Shown here one piece after another: positions 43,712 to 51,787 of a DNA stretch of 64,000 bases. The DNA is taken from contig NZ_JAKGAP010000013.1 of assembly GCF_021532375.1 (NCBI RefSeq), positions 62,001-126,000 on the forward strand, written 5' to 3'. A program made the translations under genes and the position numbers. Below the pieces are notes generated by a model that was not told the DNA's origin, did no database searches, and saw only the letters and a program-made list of their open reading frames with translations. Numbering within the stretch: the first letter of the stretch is position 1; the number at the start of each line of letters is the position of its first letter. Source of the stretch: Paenibacillus alkaliterrae. Lineage in GTDB: Bacteria; Bacillota; Bacilli; Paenibacillales; Paenibacillaceae.

Positions 43712-44265
43712 GATTCACTTAACTCCCCGCTTCTCTCGAGCAAGCTCTTTCTATGCTTTAGACTTAATGTGAAATAACGAAATCTGCCATTGCGGATGCT
43801 TGAGAGCAGTTTCCCTGCCGTCTTGCGGGCAAGCGCGACATCCTTACCGTTCACGTCGCCTTGGCGCAGAGCGTCCTCCAGCTCATCCTCATCCATAAGA
43901 AACACTTCTCCGCTTGGAAGAACGACGACGTCCAAATAGAGATCATCGAACCAAGGCACCTGCTGGTCGGTTAAGCCCTGCGTTTTACAAACATCGATAT
44001 ACCACTGTACGACGCGTCCTTTGTCATCGAACATTGTCGTGACGACAAAATGCTCGCCTCTTGGAAAATGCTGCATCCATAAGTAGCCGCGGTCAGCAAG
44101 GCAAAGCCGTCGTCCGTTATATTCCTTCCAAAGCGGCTCACGCAATTCATGAATCCGGTAAAACGTCACGAGACCTTTGAACTCCTCGCCGTCGAGCGCC
44201 AGACATGTGTAGCTCTTGCGCAAGATACGCCGCCAGTTAGCCCGGTCTGAAAATTTTCTCTTCAT
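43708..44265 (-). CDS. DUF402 protein (nucleoside phosphatase-like)
   Basis: A 185-residue protein of the DUF402 family (FomD/YgaC-like). GRVVQWYIDVCKTQG, VPWFDDLYLDVVVLPSGEVFLMDEDELEDAL is the typical metal-binding acidic block. Relatives hydrolyse nucleoside di- and triphosphates. It starts an operon with the DUF218 gene. Confidence 0.88.
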   Translation of the reverse strand: MKRKFSDRANWRRILRKSYTCLALDGEEFKGLVTFYRIHELREPLWKEYNGRRLCLADRGYLWMQHFPRGEHFVVTTMFDDKGRVVQWYIDVCKTQGLTDQQVPWFDDLYLDVVVLPSGEVFLMDEDELEDALRQGDVNGKDVALARKTAGKLLSSIRNGRFRYFTLSLKHRKSLLERSGELSES

Positions 44266-44455
44266 ACGGAACGTACCTTTCCGTTCATTTGGGGATAGCC
44301 TGTTACATCTTGCGATTGCTTATTCATATTGAGCTTAAGCAACCTCCACCACGCGACTGACGACAATTGAAATCATCCTATAAAAAAAGATTACCATATC
44401 TTAACGTCCATCTCCAGCCGACAGCCAAAATAAACCAAGCATCAGCTGTAAAATA

Positions 44456-44486
44456 AAAAACGCTGCCCGCGCGGGACAGCGTTTTT
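44456..44486 (-). terminator. Terminator after the cyclophilin gene
   Basis: AAAAACGCTG.CCCGCGCGGG.CAGCGTTTTT, a near-perfect stem with U5 on the minus strand, starting three bases past the stop. Confidence 0.9.
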
Positions 44487-44488
44487 CG

Positions 44489-45139
44489 CTACATTTCTTG
44501 TATGACGATCGATTCGATTAGGATTTCTTCGCTCGGGAAGTTATTTTTGGTCGGAGTTTTGGCGATCGCCTGAACGATATCCATTCCGCTGTTCACCTTG
44601 CCAAAAATCGTGTATTTAGGCTCCCGGTTTAAATTAGCCGCATCCGGCCCGGTACAAATAAAAAACTGACTGCCTCCTGAATTCGGCTTGTTGGCGTTAG
44701 CCATGGCAACAATGCCTTCCTCATATTTCAAATCGGTGTCCAGTTCATCAGGAATGGAATAGCCCGGCGTACCGGTTCCATTCCCTTTCGGGTCGCCGCT
44801 TTGTATCATAAACGACTCGATGATGCTATGAAACGCCAGTCCCTCATAGAAGCCCTCTCGCGCAAGAAAGACGAAATTGTTCACCGTTACCGGCGCCTCA
44901 TTGGCGAACAGCGTAACTGTAAACTCACCTTTGGTTGTATGAAACTTCGCGATATAAGACTTATTGAGATCAATCGTCATCTCTGGCATTTTATCCCAAT
45001 CCAACATCTTCGCGGAAGCCGCTGCGCTGTTTCCTTGTGCTCCCCCATCATCGCCATTGCCGCCGCAGCCTGCTAATAGCATAACTCCGGCCAATAGTGC
45101 GATGAAAAAAGAAAATCGCGCATTCTTTGTACTCGCCAT
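44489..45139 (-). CDS. Cyclophilin-type peptidyl-prolyl isomerase lipoprotein
   Basis: A 216-residue secreted cyclophilin. Lipoprotein signal with lipobox LLAGCGG, a short linker, then the cyclophilin barrel: FHSIIESFMIQSGDPKGNGTGTPGYSIPDE holds the catalytic region (Phe, Gln of FMIQSGD; the usual catalytic Arg in FHRI is Ser here) and GSQFFICTG. It acts outside the membrane on protein folding. Two bases separate its ATG from the PBP stop, so it is likely co-transcribed with the penicillin-binding protein. Confidence 0.9.
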   Translation of the reverse strand: MASTKNARFSFFIALLAGVMLLAGCGGNGDDGGAQGNSAAASAKMLDWDKMPEMTIDLNKSYIAKFHTTKGEFTVTLFANEAPVTVNNFVFLAREGFYEGLAFHSIIESFMIQSGDPKGNGTGTPGYSIPDELDTDLKYEEGIVAMANANKPNSGGSQFFICTGPDAANLNREPKYTIFGKVNSGMDIVQAIAKTPTKNNFPSEEILIESIVIQEM

Positions 45140-45141
45140 TA

Positions 45142-47628
45142 CTAACCACCCGCTCCTTGCGTATTGCCGCCGGTATCCGTGTTTTCAAAAGCGTCATTGC
45201 CATTCTCGCTGCCTTCAGTTTCGATTGGCGCAGGGCTTGGCTCTCCTGTGCCGTTACCTGCACCAGGCTCCTCCGTTCCGCCAGGCTGCTCTGTCCCGTC
45301 GCCGGGCTCTGGAGAGGCTTCTTCGCCGCCTTCGTCAATCGGAGTAGTCACATCTCCACCGTCCGGGACGGTTGGATCCGGTTCCATTGGGATATCAGGT
45401 ATGATCTCCGTTTCCGGTATGGCAACCTTTATCGTCGGTGAAGGCGAGCTTTCCAAATCGTTCCCGGCGTCATAAGCAACGACGTAATACTCATAGGTGA
45501 GACCCGGAAATGCACTCATATCATCGACACCCGTCGAAGTAAGCGAATCGACGAATCGGATAAATTCGGTCTCGGAAGCCTCTTTCCGGAATACCTGATA
45601 CGTGACCTCTCCATCCTGGATAGGATTCCAGGACAACTGAACCTTCATTTCTTCTTCAATAAATATCGCGTTAAAATTCGTAATGGTTGCCGGCGGCTCT
45701 TCTTCTATTAACTCTTGCGGCTTATTAAAGCTGGACTTCGGCACATTTTTCATCGCGGCCTTCATAACCTTAGCGAACATGGCTGCCGACTGACTGCTGC
45801 CAGACTTTAGGATATGATCCTTGTCCGTCTTATCGTATCCCATCCATACGGCTGCTGTCCACTCTGGCGTATAGCCTACGAACCATGCATCCTTTATGCC
45901 CGGGCCGTTATAATCCGGAATGCCGTGCTGAGTCGTTCCGGTTTTGCCCGCAACCGGACGGTCGATCGCGGCTCTAGTGCCTGTGCCGCCCTTCTGTACG
46001 ACGGTCTGCATCATGTCCGTCAAATAATACGCCGTTTGAGCCGACATCAGCTGCTTGGAAGCTGGGGCTTGATACGTATACGTATAATTTTTCCCTTCCA
46101 TTCTGACAATCGAATGGGGATCGACCGACTTTCCGCCATTTGCGATAACGCTGAAGGCGGCAGCCAATTCCATCGGCGTCGTCCCGTGCGTTAAACCGCC
46201 GAGTGCAGCAGACAAATTGCGGTCCTCATTGTCAAGTTCGAAGCCCAGCTTGCCCGCAAATGCAAAGGCGCGTTTCAGCCCGATCTCATTAAGCGTCCAT
46301 ACCGCTGCTAAATTTCGCGAGTCCTTGATCGCCTGTGTCATTGAGACAGGCGCAGGTCCCCACTTGTCGGTAGGGCAATAGTTGCCAAAGCATTTCTTAT
46401 CGTTTTTCAATATGGTCGATGCCGACATCTCGCCGGTCTCCAGTGCCGGACCGTAAACGATAATCGGCTTGAAAGCAGATCCGGGCTGGCGTTTCACTTG
46501 AACGCGATTATGAGTTAACCCTTTATTTATATAGTCTCTCCCGCCGGCCATCGCCTTGATGGTTCCGTCGCGGTGATCGATAATGACCATAGCTCCCTGA
46601 ACGATCTGTTCATCCTTGCTCTTCTCGAAATTTTCGTTGTTCGCAAACTGTTCGTCCATTGCTTGCTGCGCCTGCTGATTAAGAGTCGTATAGATCTTGA
46701 AGCCTCCGACACGCAGCTCCTCCTCGGAAAGCTTCGTGATCTCCATCGCTTCCTCCACGACATAATCAATAAACTCTTGAAAGTTCTCAGATTGGCCATC
46801 TTCATGGCTATCCGGCCGTTCATAGACAACTGCCTTCGCTTCTTCTGCCTCAGTTGCCGTAATATAGTCCTGTTCCTGCATCAGATTCAAAACGACGGCG
46901 CGCCGGTTCATGGAAGATTCCGGGTCAATAATCGGATTATACCTGTTCGGCGCTTTCGGCATAGCAGCCAACGTTGCGATTTGCCAAAGCTCCAGATCCT
47001 CGAGCTCGGTATCGAAATAATACTTGGAAGCGGCTTTAACGCCGGAAACGCCTTTACCGAAATAAATCCGGTTCAAATACATCGTTAAAATTTCCGGCTT
47101 CGACATTTGATGCTCCAGCGCAACGGCGATGGATGCTTCCGTCGCTTTGCGGAAAAAGGTTTTGTCCGCGTTTAGAAAAACATTTTTAGCAAGCTGCTGT
47201 GTAATCGTACTGCCGCCCTCGACGGCGCTTCTGGCGATCACGTCCTTGACGACAGCCCGTCCGATCGCAAAGAAATCGATCCCCGCATGCTCGTAGAACC
47301 GCTGGTCCTCCGTCGCGACAATCGCATTCAGCAATTGCTCCGGAATTTCTGAATATTCAGCGATTTCCCGGTTGTCTGTTCCTATTTTTATTCTGGCAAT
47401 CTCCTGCTCGTTCGCGTCGTAAATGATGGAGGCTTCGCCAAAATTGAGTTTGCTGCCATTTTCGGTTAAGATCCTCTCTCCGTTCAAAATGATAAGTAAA
47501 TACCCGATAATCCCGCATACGATTGCGATTGCCGCCGTAAAGAACAGCCCGTAAAACCATGTGCGTCCTGACATTCTTTTTTTCTTCTTTTGTTTTGATG
47601 CAGATTTACTGCGTGGTCGCTCAGCCAT
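45142..47628 (-). CDS. Class A penicillin-binding protein (PBP1A family)
   Basis: An 828-residue bifunctional peptidoglycan synthase. Cytosolic basic tail, membrane helix (about 25-50), GT51 glycosyltransferase with EDQRFYEHAGIDFFAIGRA, and a transpeptidase with SxxK in QPGSAFKP, SxN in DSRNLA and KTG in AGKTGTTQ. After that a fibronectin type III-like domain (about 645-745) and a low-complexity C terminus rich in Gly, Glu, Pro and Thr. It builds and crosslinks the wall. A TATC repeat (about 47665-47680) lies in its upstream region. Confidence 0.95.
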   Translation of the reverse strand: MAERPRSKSASKQKKKKRMSGRTWFYGLFFTAAIAIVCGIIGYLLIILNGERILTENGSKLNFGEASIIYDANEQEIARIKIGTDNREIAEYSEIPEQLLNAIVATEDQRFYEHAGIDFFAIGRAVVKDVIARSAVEGGSTITQQLAKNVFLNADKTFFRKATEASIAVALEHQMSKPEILTMYLNRIYFGKGVSGVKAASKYYFDTELEDLELWQIATLAAMPKAPNRYNPIIDPESSMNRRAVVLNLMQEQDYITATEAEEAKAVVYERPDSHEDGQSENFQEFIDYVVEEAMEITKLSEEELRVGGFKIYTTLNQQAQQAMDEQFANNENFEKSKDEQIVQGAMVIIDHRDGTIKAMAGGRDYINKGLTHNRVQVKRQPGSAFKPIIVYGPALETGEMSASTILKNDKKCFGNYCPTDKWGPAPVSMTQAIKDSRNLAAVWTLNEIGLKRAFAFAGKLGFELDNEDRNLSAALGGLTHGTTPMELAAAFSVIANGGKSVDPHSIVRMEGKNYTYTYQAPASKQLMSAQTAYYLTDMMQTVVQKGGTGTRAAIDRPVAGKTGTTQHGIPDYNGPGIKDAWFVGYTPEWTAAVWMGYDKTDKDHILKSGSSQSAAMFAKVMKAAMKNVPKSSFNKPQELIEEEPPATITNFNAIFIEEEMKVQLSWNPIQDGEVTYQVFRKEASETEFIRFVDSLTSTGVDDMSAFPGLTYEYYVVAYDAGNDLESSPSPTIKVAIPETEIIPDIPMEPDPTVPDGGDVTTPIDEGGEEASPEPGDGTEQPGGTEEPGAGNGTGEPSPAPIETEGSENGNDAFENTDTGGNTQGAGG

Positions 47629-47696
47629 TGCCGACTCCCCTCCTGTTGAACCGTAGTCCTTCCGTCTATCTATCTATCTTTACCACGAAATGAAAA

Positions 47697-47724
47697 GAAC
47701 AACCCAGCTTGGAGCGGGTTGCTC
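47697..47724 (-). terminator. Terminator after hfq
   Basis: GAGCAACCCGC-TCCAA-GCTGGGTTGTTC followed by TTTTC on the minus strand. Confidence 0.75.
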
Positions 47725-47786
47725 TTGCATGCCGCTATCTAGTTAAACGAAGCACGATATTAGAAAGTTTCACTATTCGCCATCAC

Positions 47787-48032
47787 TTATGTCAAGGAAC
47801 CGCCAGGATCCTGCTGCATGAGCGATACATTCCGCTGCGGAGTGAACGTGGAAATCGCGTGTTTATAAACCATTTGCTGACGGCCTTCGCTGTCAATAAT
47901 AATCGTGAAATTGTCGAATGCTTTAATAACGCCACGAATTTGGAAGCCATTCATTAAGAAAACCGTCACCGGTATGTTGTCTTTGCGCAGCTGATTCAGG
48001 AACGTATCTTGAATATTGATTGTTTTGTTCAT
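47787..48032 (-). CDS. hfq: RNA chaperone Hfq
   Basis: An 81-residue Sm-like protein. Sm1 region [26 protein letters not shown] with the Asn-Gly turn, and Sm2 signature VYKHAISTF (YKHA). It forms a hexameric ring that binds small RNAs and poly-A. Located 16 bases after miaA as is usual in bacteria. Confidence 0.97.
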   Translation of the reverse strand: MNKTINIQDTFLNQLRKDNIPVTVFLMNGFQIRGVIKAFDNFTIIIDSEGRQQMVYKHAISTFTPQRNVSLMQQDPGGSLT

Positions 48033-48048
48033 TGGACGTTACCCCCGT

Positions 48049-49050
48049 CTAAAAAGATTGATTAGAAATATATTCAAGATCAACTTGAAACTTTCCTGCT
48101 ATTATACCATGAATGGAAAGCAAATTGTTGTGAAAATTTTCCCCCATGTCGATCCAGTGAATATTCTTCATATGGCGAAACCATGACAGCTGCCGTTTCG
48201 CAAACCTGCGTGTATCGCGTTTTAACCGCTCGACTGCTGCCTCAAGCGTGCAATTCCCATGCAAATAATCAGCCATTTCTTTGTAGCCCAGCCCCTGCAT
48301 GGCCACCGCATGCGATGGCAGGTTTCGCTCCAGCAAACGCTTTACCTCGTCTATTAATCCCTGCTCCATCATCAGATCCACCCGCGCCTCTATTCTGCGG
48401 TACAGCTCCGCGCGGTCCATAGTTAGTCCGATTATACAGAGCTTATAGGGAGATTCCTTCGTCTGCCCTGCCTGCTGCTCGGAGAAGGTCTGCCCCGTCA
48501 TATGATAGACCTCCAGCGCGCGAATGACGCGCCGCAAGTCGTTCGGATGCAAACGTTGACCCGCCAGCGGATCAACGGCCGCTAAACGCGCGTGAAGCGC
48601 TTCTGCGCCGAACTCCGCCGCATATCGCTCCTGCTCTTGACGGAATGCTTCATCGGACCCGTTATCGGCGAATTGATATTGATAGCATACCGACTCGACA
48701 TAGAGGCCGGTACCGCCGACGATAAACGGCAGCTTGCCCCGTTTAGTGATTTGTTCGATGGCAGCAGTCGCCCCTGATTGAAAATCGGCGACGGAATACG
48801 ATGACTCCGGCTCGCAAATATCGATAAGATGATGAGGGATCCCTTCCCGCTCATCCGGAGCGATCTTGGCGGTACCGATGTCCATGCCGCGGTATACCTG
48901 CATGGAATCGCCGGAAATGATCTCTGCGTCCCAAGCTTTCGCGATATCGAGACTCATTCTTGTCTTGCCGACCGCCGTCGGACCAATGAGTACGAGCAGC
49001 GGCTGCTTGCGTGCAGGCGCTCCTTCGGCTGCTTGCTGCGCCTTCATCAT
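48049..49050 (-). CDS. miaA: tRNA dimethylallyltransferase
   Basis: About 333 residues. P-loop LIGPTAVGKTRMS, SGDSMQVYRGMDIGTAKI (catalytic Asp and Thr), HHLIDICEP, PFIVGGTGLYVES and RRVIRALEVY. It adds a dimethylallyl group to A37 of tRNAs reading UNN codons. The ATG at 49050 (or the next at 49047) follows AAGG; a TTG at 49062 overlapping the methyltransferase stop is also possible. Confidence 0.95.
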   Translation of the reverse strand: MMKAQQAAEGAPARKQPLLVLIGPTAVGKTRMSLDIAKAWDAEIISGDSMQVYRGMDIGTAKIAPDEREGIPHHLIDICEPESSYSVADFQSGATAAIEQITKRGKLPFIVGGTGLYVESVCYQYQFADNGSDEAFRQEQERYAAEFGAEALHARLAAVDPLAGQRLHPNDLRRVIRALEVYHMTGQTFSEQQAGQTKESPYKLCIIGLTMDRAELYRRIEARVDLMMEQGLIDEVKRLLERNLPSHAVAMQGLGYKEMADYLHGNCTLEAAVERLKRDTRRFAKRQLSWFRHMKNIHWIDMGENFHNNLLSIHGIIAGKFQVDLEYISNQSF

Positions 49051-49058
49051 ATCTACCT

Positions 49059-49835
49059 TCAAAGCTCTATCACTCCATATGCAATTTTTGACGTATTCAC
49101 ATGTCGGCGCTCGAATCCAAGTCGGGCAAATTCGCCGCTGGCCTGATGTTCCTTCATGATGATAGTCTTACGAGCGACACGTTTCGCATGTTCAATAACC
49201 TCGAATGACAGCGCGGCCATATTCGCGATCGAACGCAGCGGCCCCATTGAGCTTGATTCGTTGAGCGGCTGCCGAAACATGGGGTCAAAATAAAGGATAT
49301 CCGCACTGTTTTCCGGCAAGCCCTTCAAATATTCAAGATGATTAACGCCATGCATGACAATTCGTCGCATCGCATCGTTCACATCGGGCAGTCCGGTATC
49401 ATAACCGGCCAGCCCTTCGCGCACGAGCGCGCAAAGGACAGGCTCGCTCTCAATGGCCGTTACGCTTCCGCCAGCTCCAACCGCATAAGAGAACACGAGA
49501 GCATCCGAAGCCAGCCCCGCTGTGCAATCGATGACATGGTCGCCCTCCGCGCAGCGGGACAGCTGAATGAGCGGATCCGTTTCTCCCCGGCGCAGCCGCT
49601 TCACGCGTACGAACGCCATGCTGGGATGAAAGTAGAGCGGCTCGTCAGATTGTCCGGCATAATACCTTACCTCCAGCTCCGTTACGACAAGGAGGCGTTC
49701 ATCCGGACTCATCGACAGGAGCTTGCGGACCGTCAGGTTGCCGCGAGGCTTCAGTTGTCCGGCCAGCTCGATTGCCAGCCTTGCCGCCAGCGCCTGCGAA
49801 CTTGAAGACGGTTTCGCCGTAGTCGTAACAATCAC
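49059..49835 (-). CDS. RsmJ-like class I SAM methyltransferase
   Basis: About 258 residues. N-terminal region begins VIVTTTAKPSSSS and is followed by a Rossmann SAM domain: HVIDCTAGLASDALVFSYAVGAGG (motif I), TAIESEPVL, and ILYFDPMFRQP (motif IV, DPMF), which match the DUF548/RsmJ family that methylates G1516 of 16S rRNA in E. coli. Translation starts at GTG (49833-49835), overlapping the mutL stop by four bases (GTGA); the longer frame into mutL is a shadow. Confidence 0.85.
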   Translation of the reverse strand: MIVTTTAKPSSSSQALAARLAIELAGQLKPRGNLTVRKLLSMSPDERLLVVTELEVRYYAGQSDEPLYFHPSMAFVRVKRLRRGETDPLIQLSRCAEGDHVIDCTAGLASDALVFSYAVGAGGSVTAIESEPVLCALVREGLAGYDTGLPDVNDAMRRIVMHGVNHLEYLKGLPENSADILYFDPMFRQPLNESSSMGPLRSIANMAALSFEVIEHAKRVARKTIIMKEHQASGEFARLGFERRHVNTSKIAYGVIEL

Positions 49836-51754
49836 GACATCACCCGCTTGAACATTTTTTCCAGCTGATAAGTAGAAAGATGAACGATAATCGGCCTGCC
49901 ATGCGGGCAGGTATAGGGTTGATTGCAATTTGACAACCTGGCAAGCAGCGTTTCGCCTTCCTCCCGGTTCATCCGGTCATTGGCTTTAATCGACGCTTTG
50001 CATGCGCACATAATTGCCGCCTTTTCGCGCAGCTTGGCGATATTGATCGACTTTCGCTCCGAAATGATTAATTCGGCCATCTCCTCGATCAGCGATTGCT
50101 CCTCTCCCTGCGGCATCCATTCCGGATAGGAGCGAACGAGAAAGGTCTGCGCGCCGAACGGCTCAATCTCCACCCCCGCTTGCGCAAACAACGGCAACAA
50201 CCCGCGAAGCTGCTCAGCCTCCCCTGACGTAAATTCCAGCGTCAAAGGGACAAGCAGCGTCTGGCTCGCATCTTCAGGATTCCCAAATTTATGAAAAAAG
50301 TATTCATAATTGATTCGTTCATGGGCCGCGTGCTGATCGATCAAGTAAAGCCCGTCCTCTGCCTGCGCAACGATATAGGTGCCATGATGCTGACCGATCC
50401 AGTGCAGCTCAGGGAAAGCGGGCTGTTCGGCTTCAGCCTGCTCGGGGGCAGATTGCTCCTCAGATGAGCCATTCGTATCCTTGATCTCAAAGGGCAGCTC
50501 CTCTGCTTGCTGCTGGCCGGCAGGTTCGGAGGCCGAATACGCGGGTGACAGCTGTGAATCGTTTGGCGCGGCTGGGGCCGCTTGCTCCCAGTATGCCGCC
50601 GTCTCGCGGACGGCAAGCAAATCCTCTTTTGCCGAAAGAGGCGGCGAATACAGCTTCTCCGTAGCTTTGGACGGGATGTAGGTCTGATGAAATGAAATCG
50701 CATCCTGCACAAATGCCGGTTTCGACCTTTCTTGCCTGCGGGTTGAGTCTGGACCCGGAATATGACGCTGACGGGTCAGCGCCTGCTTCACCGCAGCCTC
50801 GATGAGCGTACGCAGCTCAGGCTCCTTGCTGAACCTTACCTCCATTTTAGAAGGATGGACGTTCACGTCCAGCAAACTCGGATGCATGCCAAGCTCAATG
50901 ACCGCTAGAGGAAACCGATTGATCGGAAGCAGCGTATGGTAGGCCTGCAGCAGAGCCTGGTTAATCGCATGGCTTCGAATGAAACGTCCATTCACGACAG
51001 CTGTAATGCCGTTGCGGTTCGCGCGCGTGAGCTCCGGTTTGGAAATATAGCCCCGAAGCTCGTAGTCGGCATTTTCGGCCTCGACCGGCAGCATGACTTT
51101 GGCGGTATTCGTACCGTAAACCGCAGCGATCACCTGCAGCCTGTCGCCCGTGCCAAGCGTACGCAAAAGGATGTTTCCGTTGTGCTTGAACGTAAATGCA
51201 ATACCGGGATGCGCAAGCGCGATTCGATTGATATAGTCGGAAATATGGCCCAGCTCGGTTTGGATCGCCTTCATATATTTGAGGCGGGCAGGCGTGTTAT
51301 AGAACAAATCGCGCACCGTCATATCCGTTCCTTGCGGCGCATTCGCCGGCTCGTCGATCGTCACGGTTCCGCCTTCGATAACGATCCGCCTGGCAAGACC
51401 GGAAGCGGTCTCCGACGACAGGCATTGAAGGCGGGAGACAGCGGCAATACTCGGGAGCGCTTCGCCGCGGAAGCCCAGGCTGGCAATGCGGAACAGATCG
51501 CTGCCCGTAGATATTTTGCTGGTTGCATGGCGTTGGAAAGCCGTTACGATATCCGACGCCTCGATACCGAAGCCGTTGTCTACGACTCGTATGAAGGCAA
51601 GTCCGCCTTCCTCGATCGAAATGTCGATCGTCGTGCTCCCGGCGTCAACCGCATTTTCAACAAGCTCCTTTACGACCGATGCGGGACGCTCAACGACTTC
51701 TCCGGCGGCTATTTGGTTGGCAAGCTGCTCGTCCAGCACTTTGATTTTTCCCAT
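49832..51754 (-). CDS. mutL: MutL, mismatch repair endonuclease
   Basis: A 640-residue MutL with an N-terminal GHKL ATPase (ELVENAVDAG, VDNGFGI, SLGFRGEAL) to about 330, a disordered acidic and proline-rich linker (about 345-445), and a C-terminal domain with the nicking motif DQHAAHERINYE, ACKASIK and CPHGRP. This is the latent-endonuclease form used by bacteria without MutH. Immediately downstream of mutS (33 bases). Confidence 0.97.
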   Translation of the reverse strand: MGKIKVLDEQLANQIAAGEVVERPASVVKELVENAVDAGSTTIDISIEEGGLAFIRVVDNGFGIEASDIVTAFQRHATSKISTGSDLFRIASLGFRGEALPSIAAVSRLQCLSSETASGLARRIVIEGGTVTIDEPANAPQGTDMTVRDLFYNTPARLKYMKAIQTELGHISDYINRIALAHPGIAFTFKHNGNILLRTLGTGDRLQVIAAVYGTNTAKVMLPVEAENADYELRGYISKPELTRANRNGITAVVNGRFIRSHAINQALLQAYHTLLPINRFPLAVIELGMHPSLLDVNVHPSKMEVRFSKEPELRTLIEAAVKQALTRQRHIPGPDSTRRQERSKPAFVQDAISFHQTYIPSKATEKLYSPPLSAKEDLLAVRETAAYWEQAAPAAPNDSQLSPAYSASEPAGQQQAEELPFEIKDTNGSSEEQSAPEQAEAEQPAFPELHWIGQHHGTYIVAQAEDGLYLIDQHAAHERINYEYFFHKFGNPEDASQTLLVPLTLEFTSGEAEQLRGLLPLFAQAGVEIEPFGAQTFLVRSYPEWMPQGEEQSLIEEMAELIISERKSINIAKLREKAAIMCACKASIKANDRMNREEGETLLARLSNCNQPYTCPHGRPIIVHLSTYQLEKMFKRVMS

Positions 51755-51787
51755 GACGTTACCGCTCCTCCTTTCTTATCGTTTCAT

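Noticed and set aside
47660-47682. TATC microsatellite before the penicillin-binding protein as a phase-variation switch
   Set aside because: Only about three to four repeats and not placed between -35 and -10 as far as can be seen.
49835-49928. Upstream extension of the RsmJ-like gene into mutL
   Set aside because: It would overlap mutL by 97 bases; the GTG overlapping the mutL stop fits operon practice and family length.
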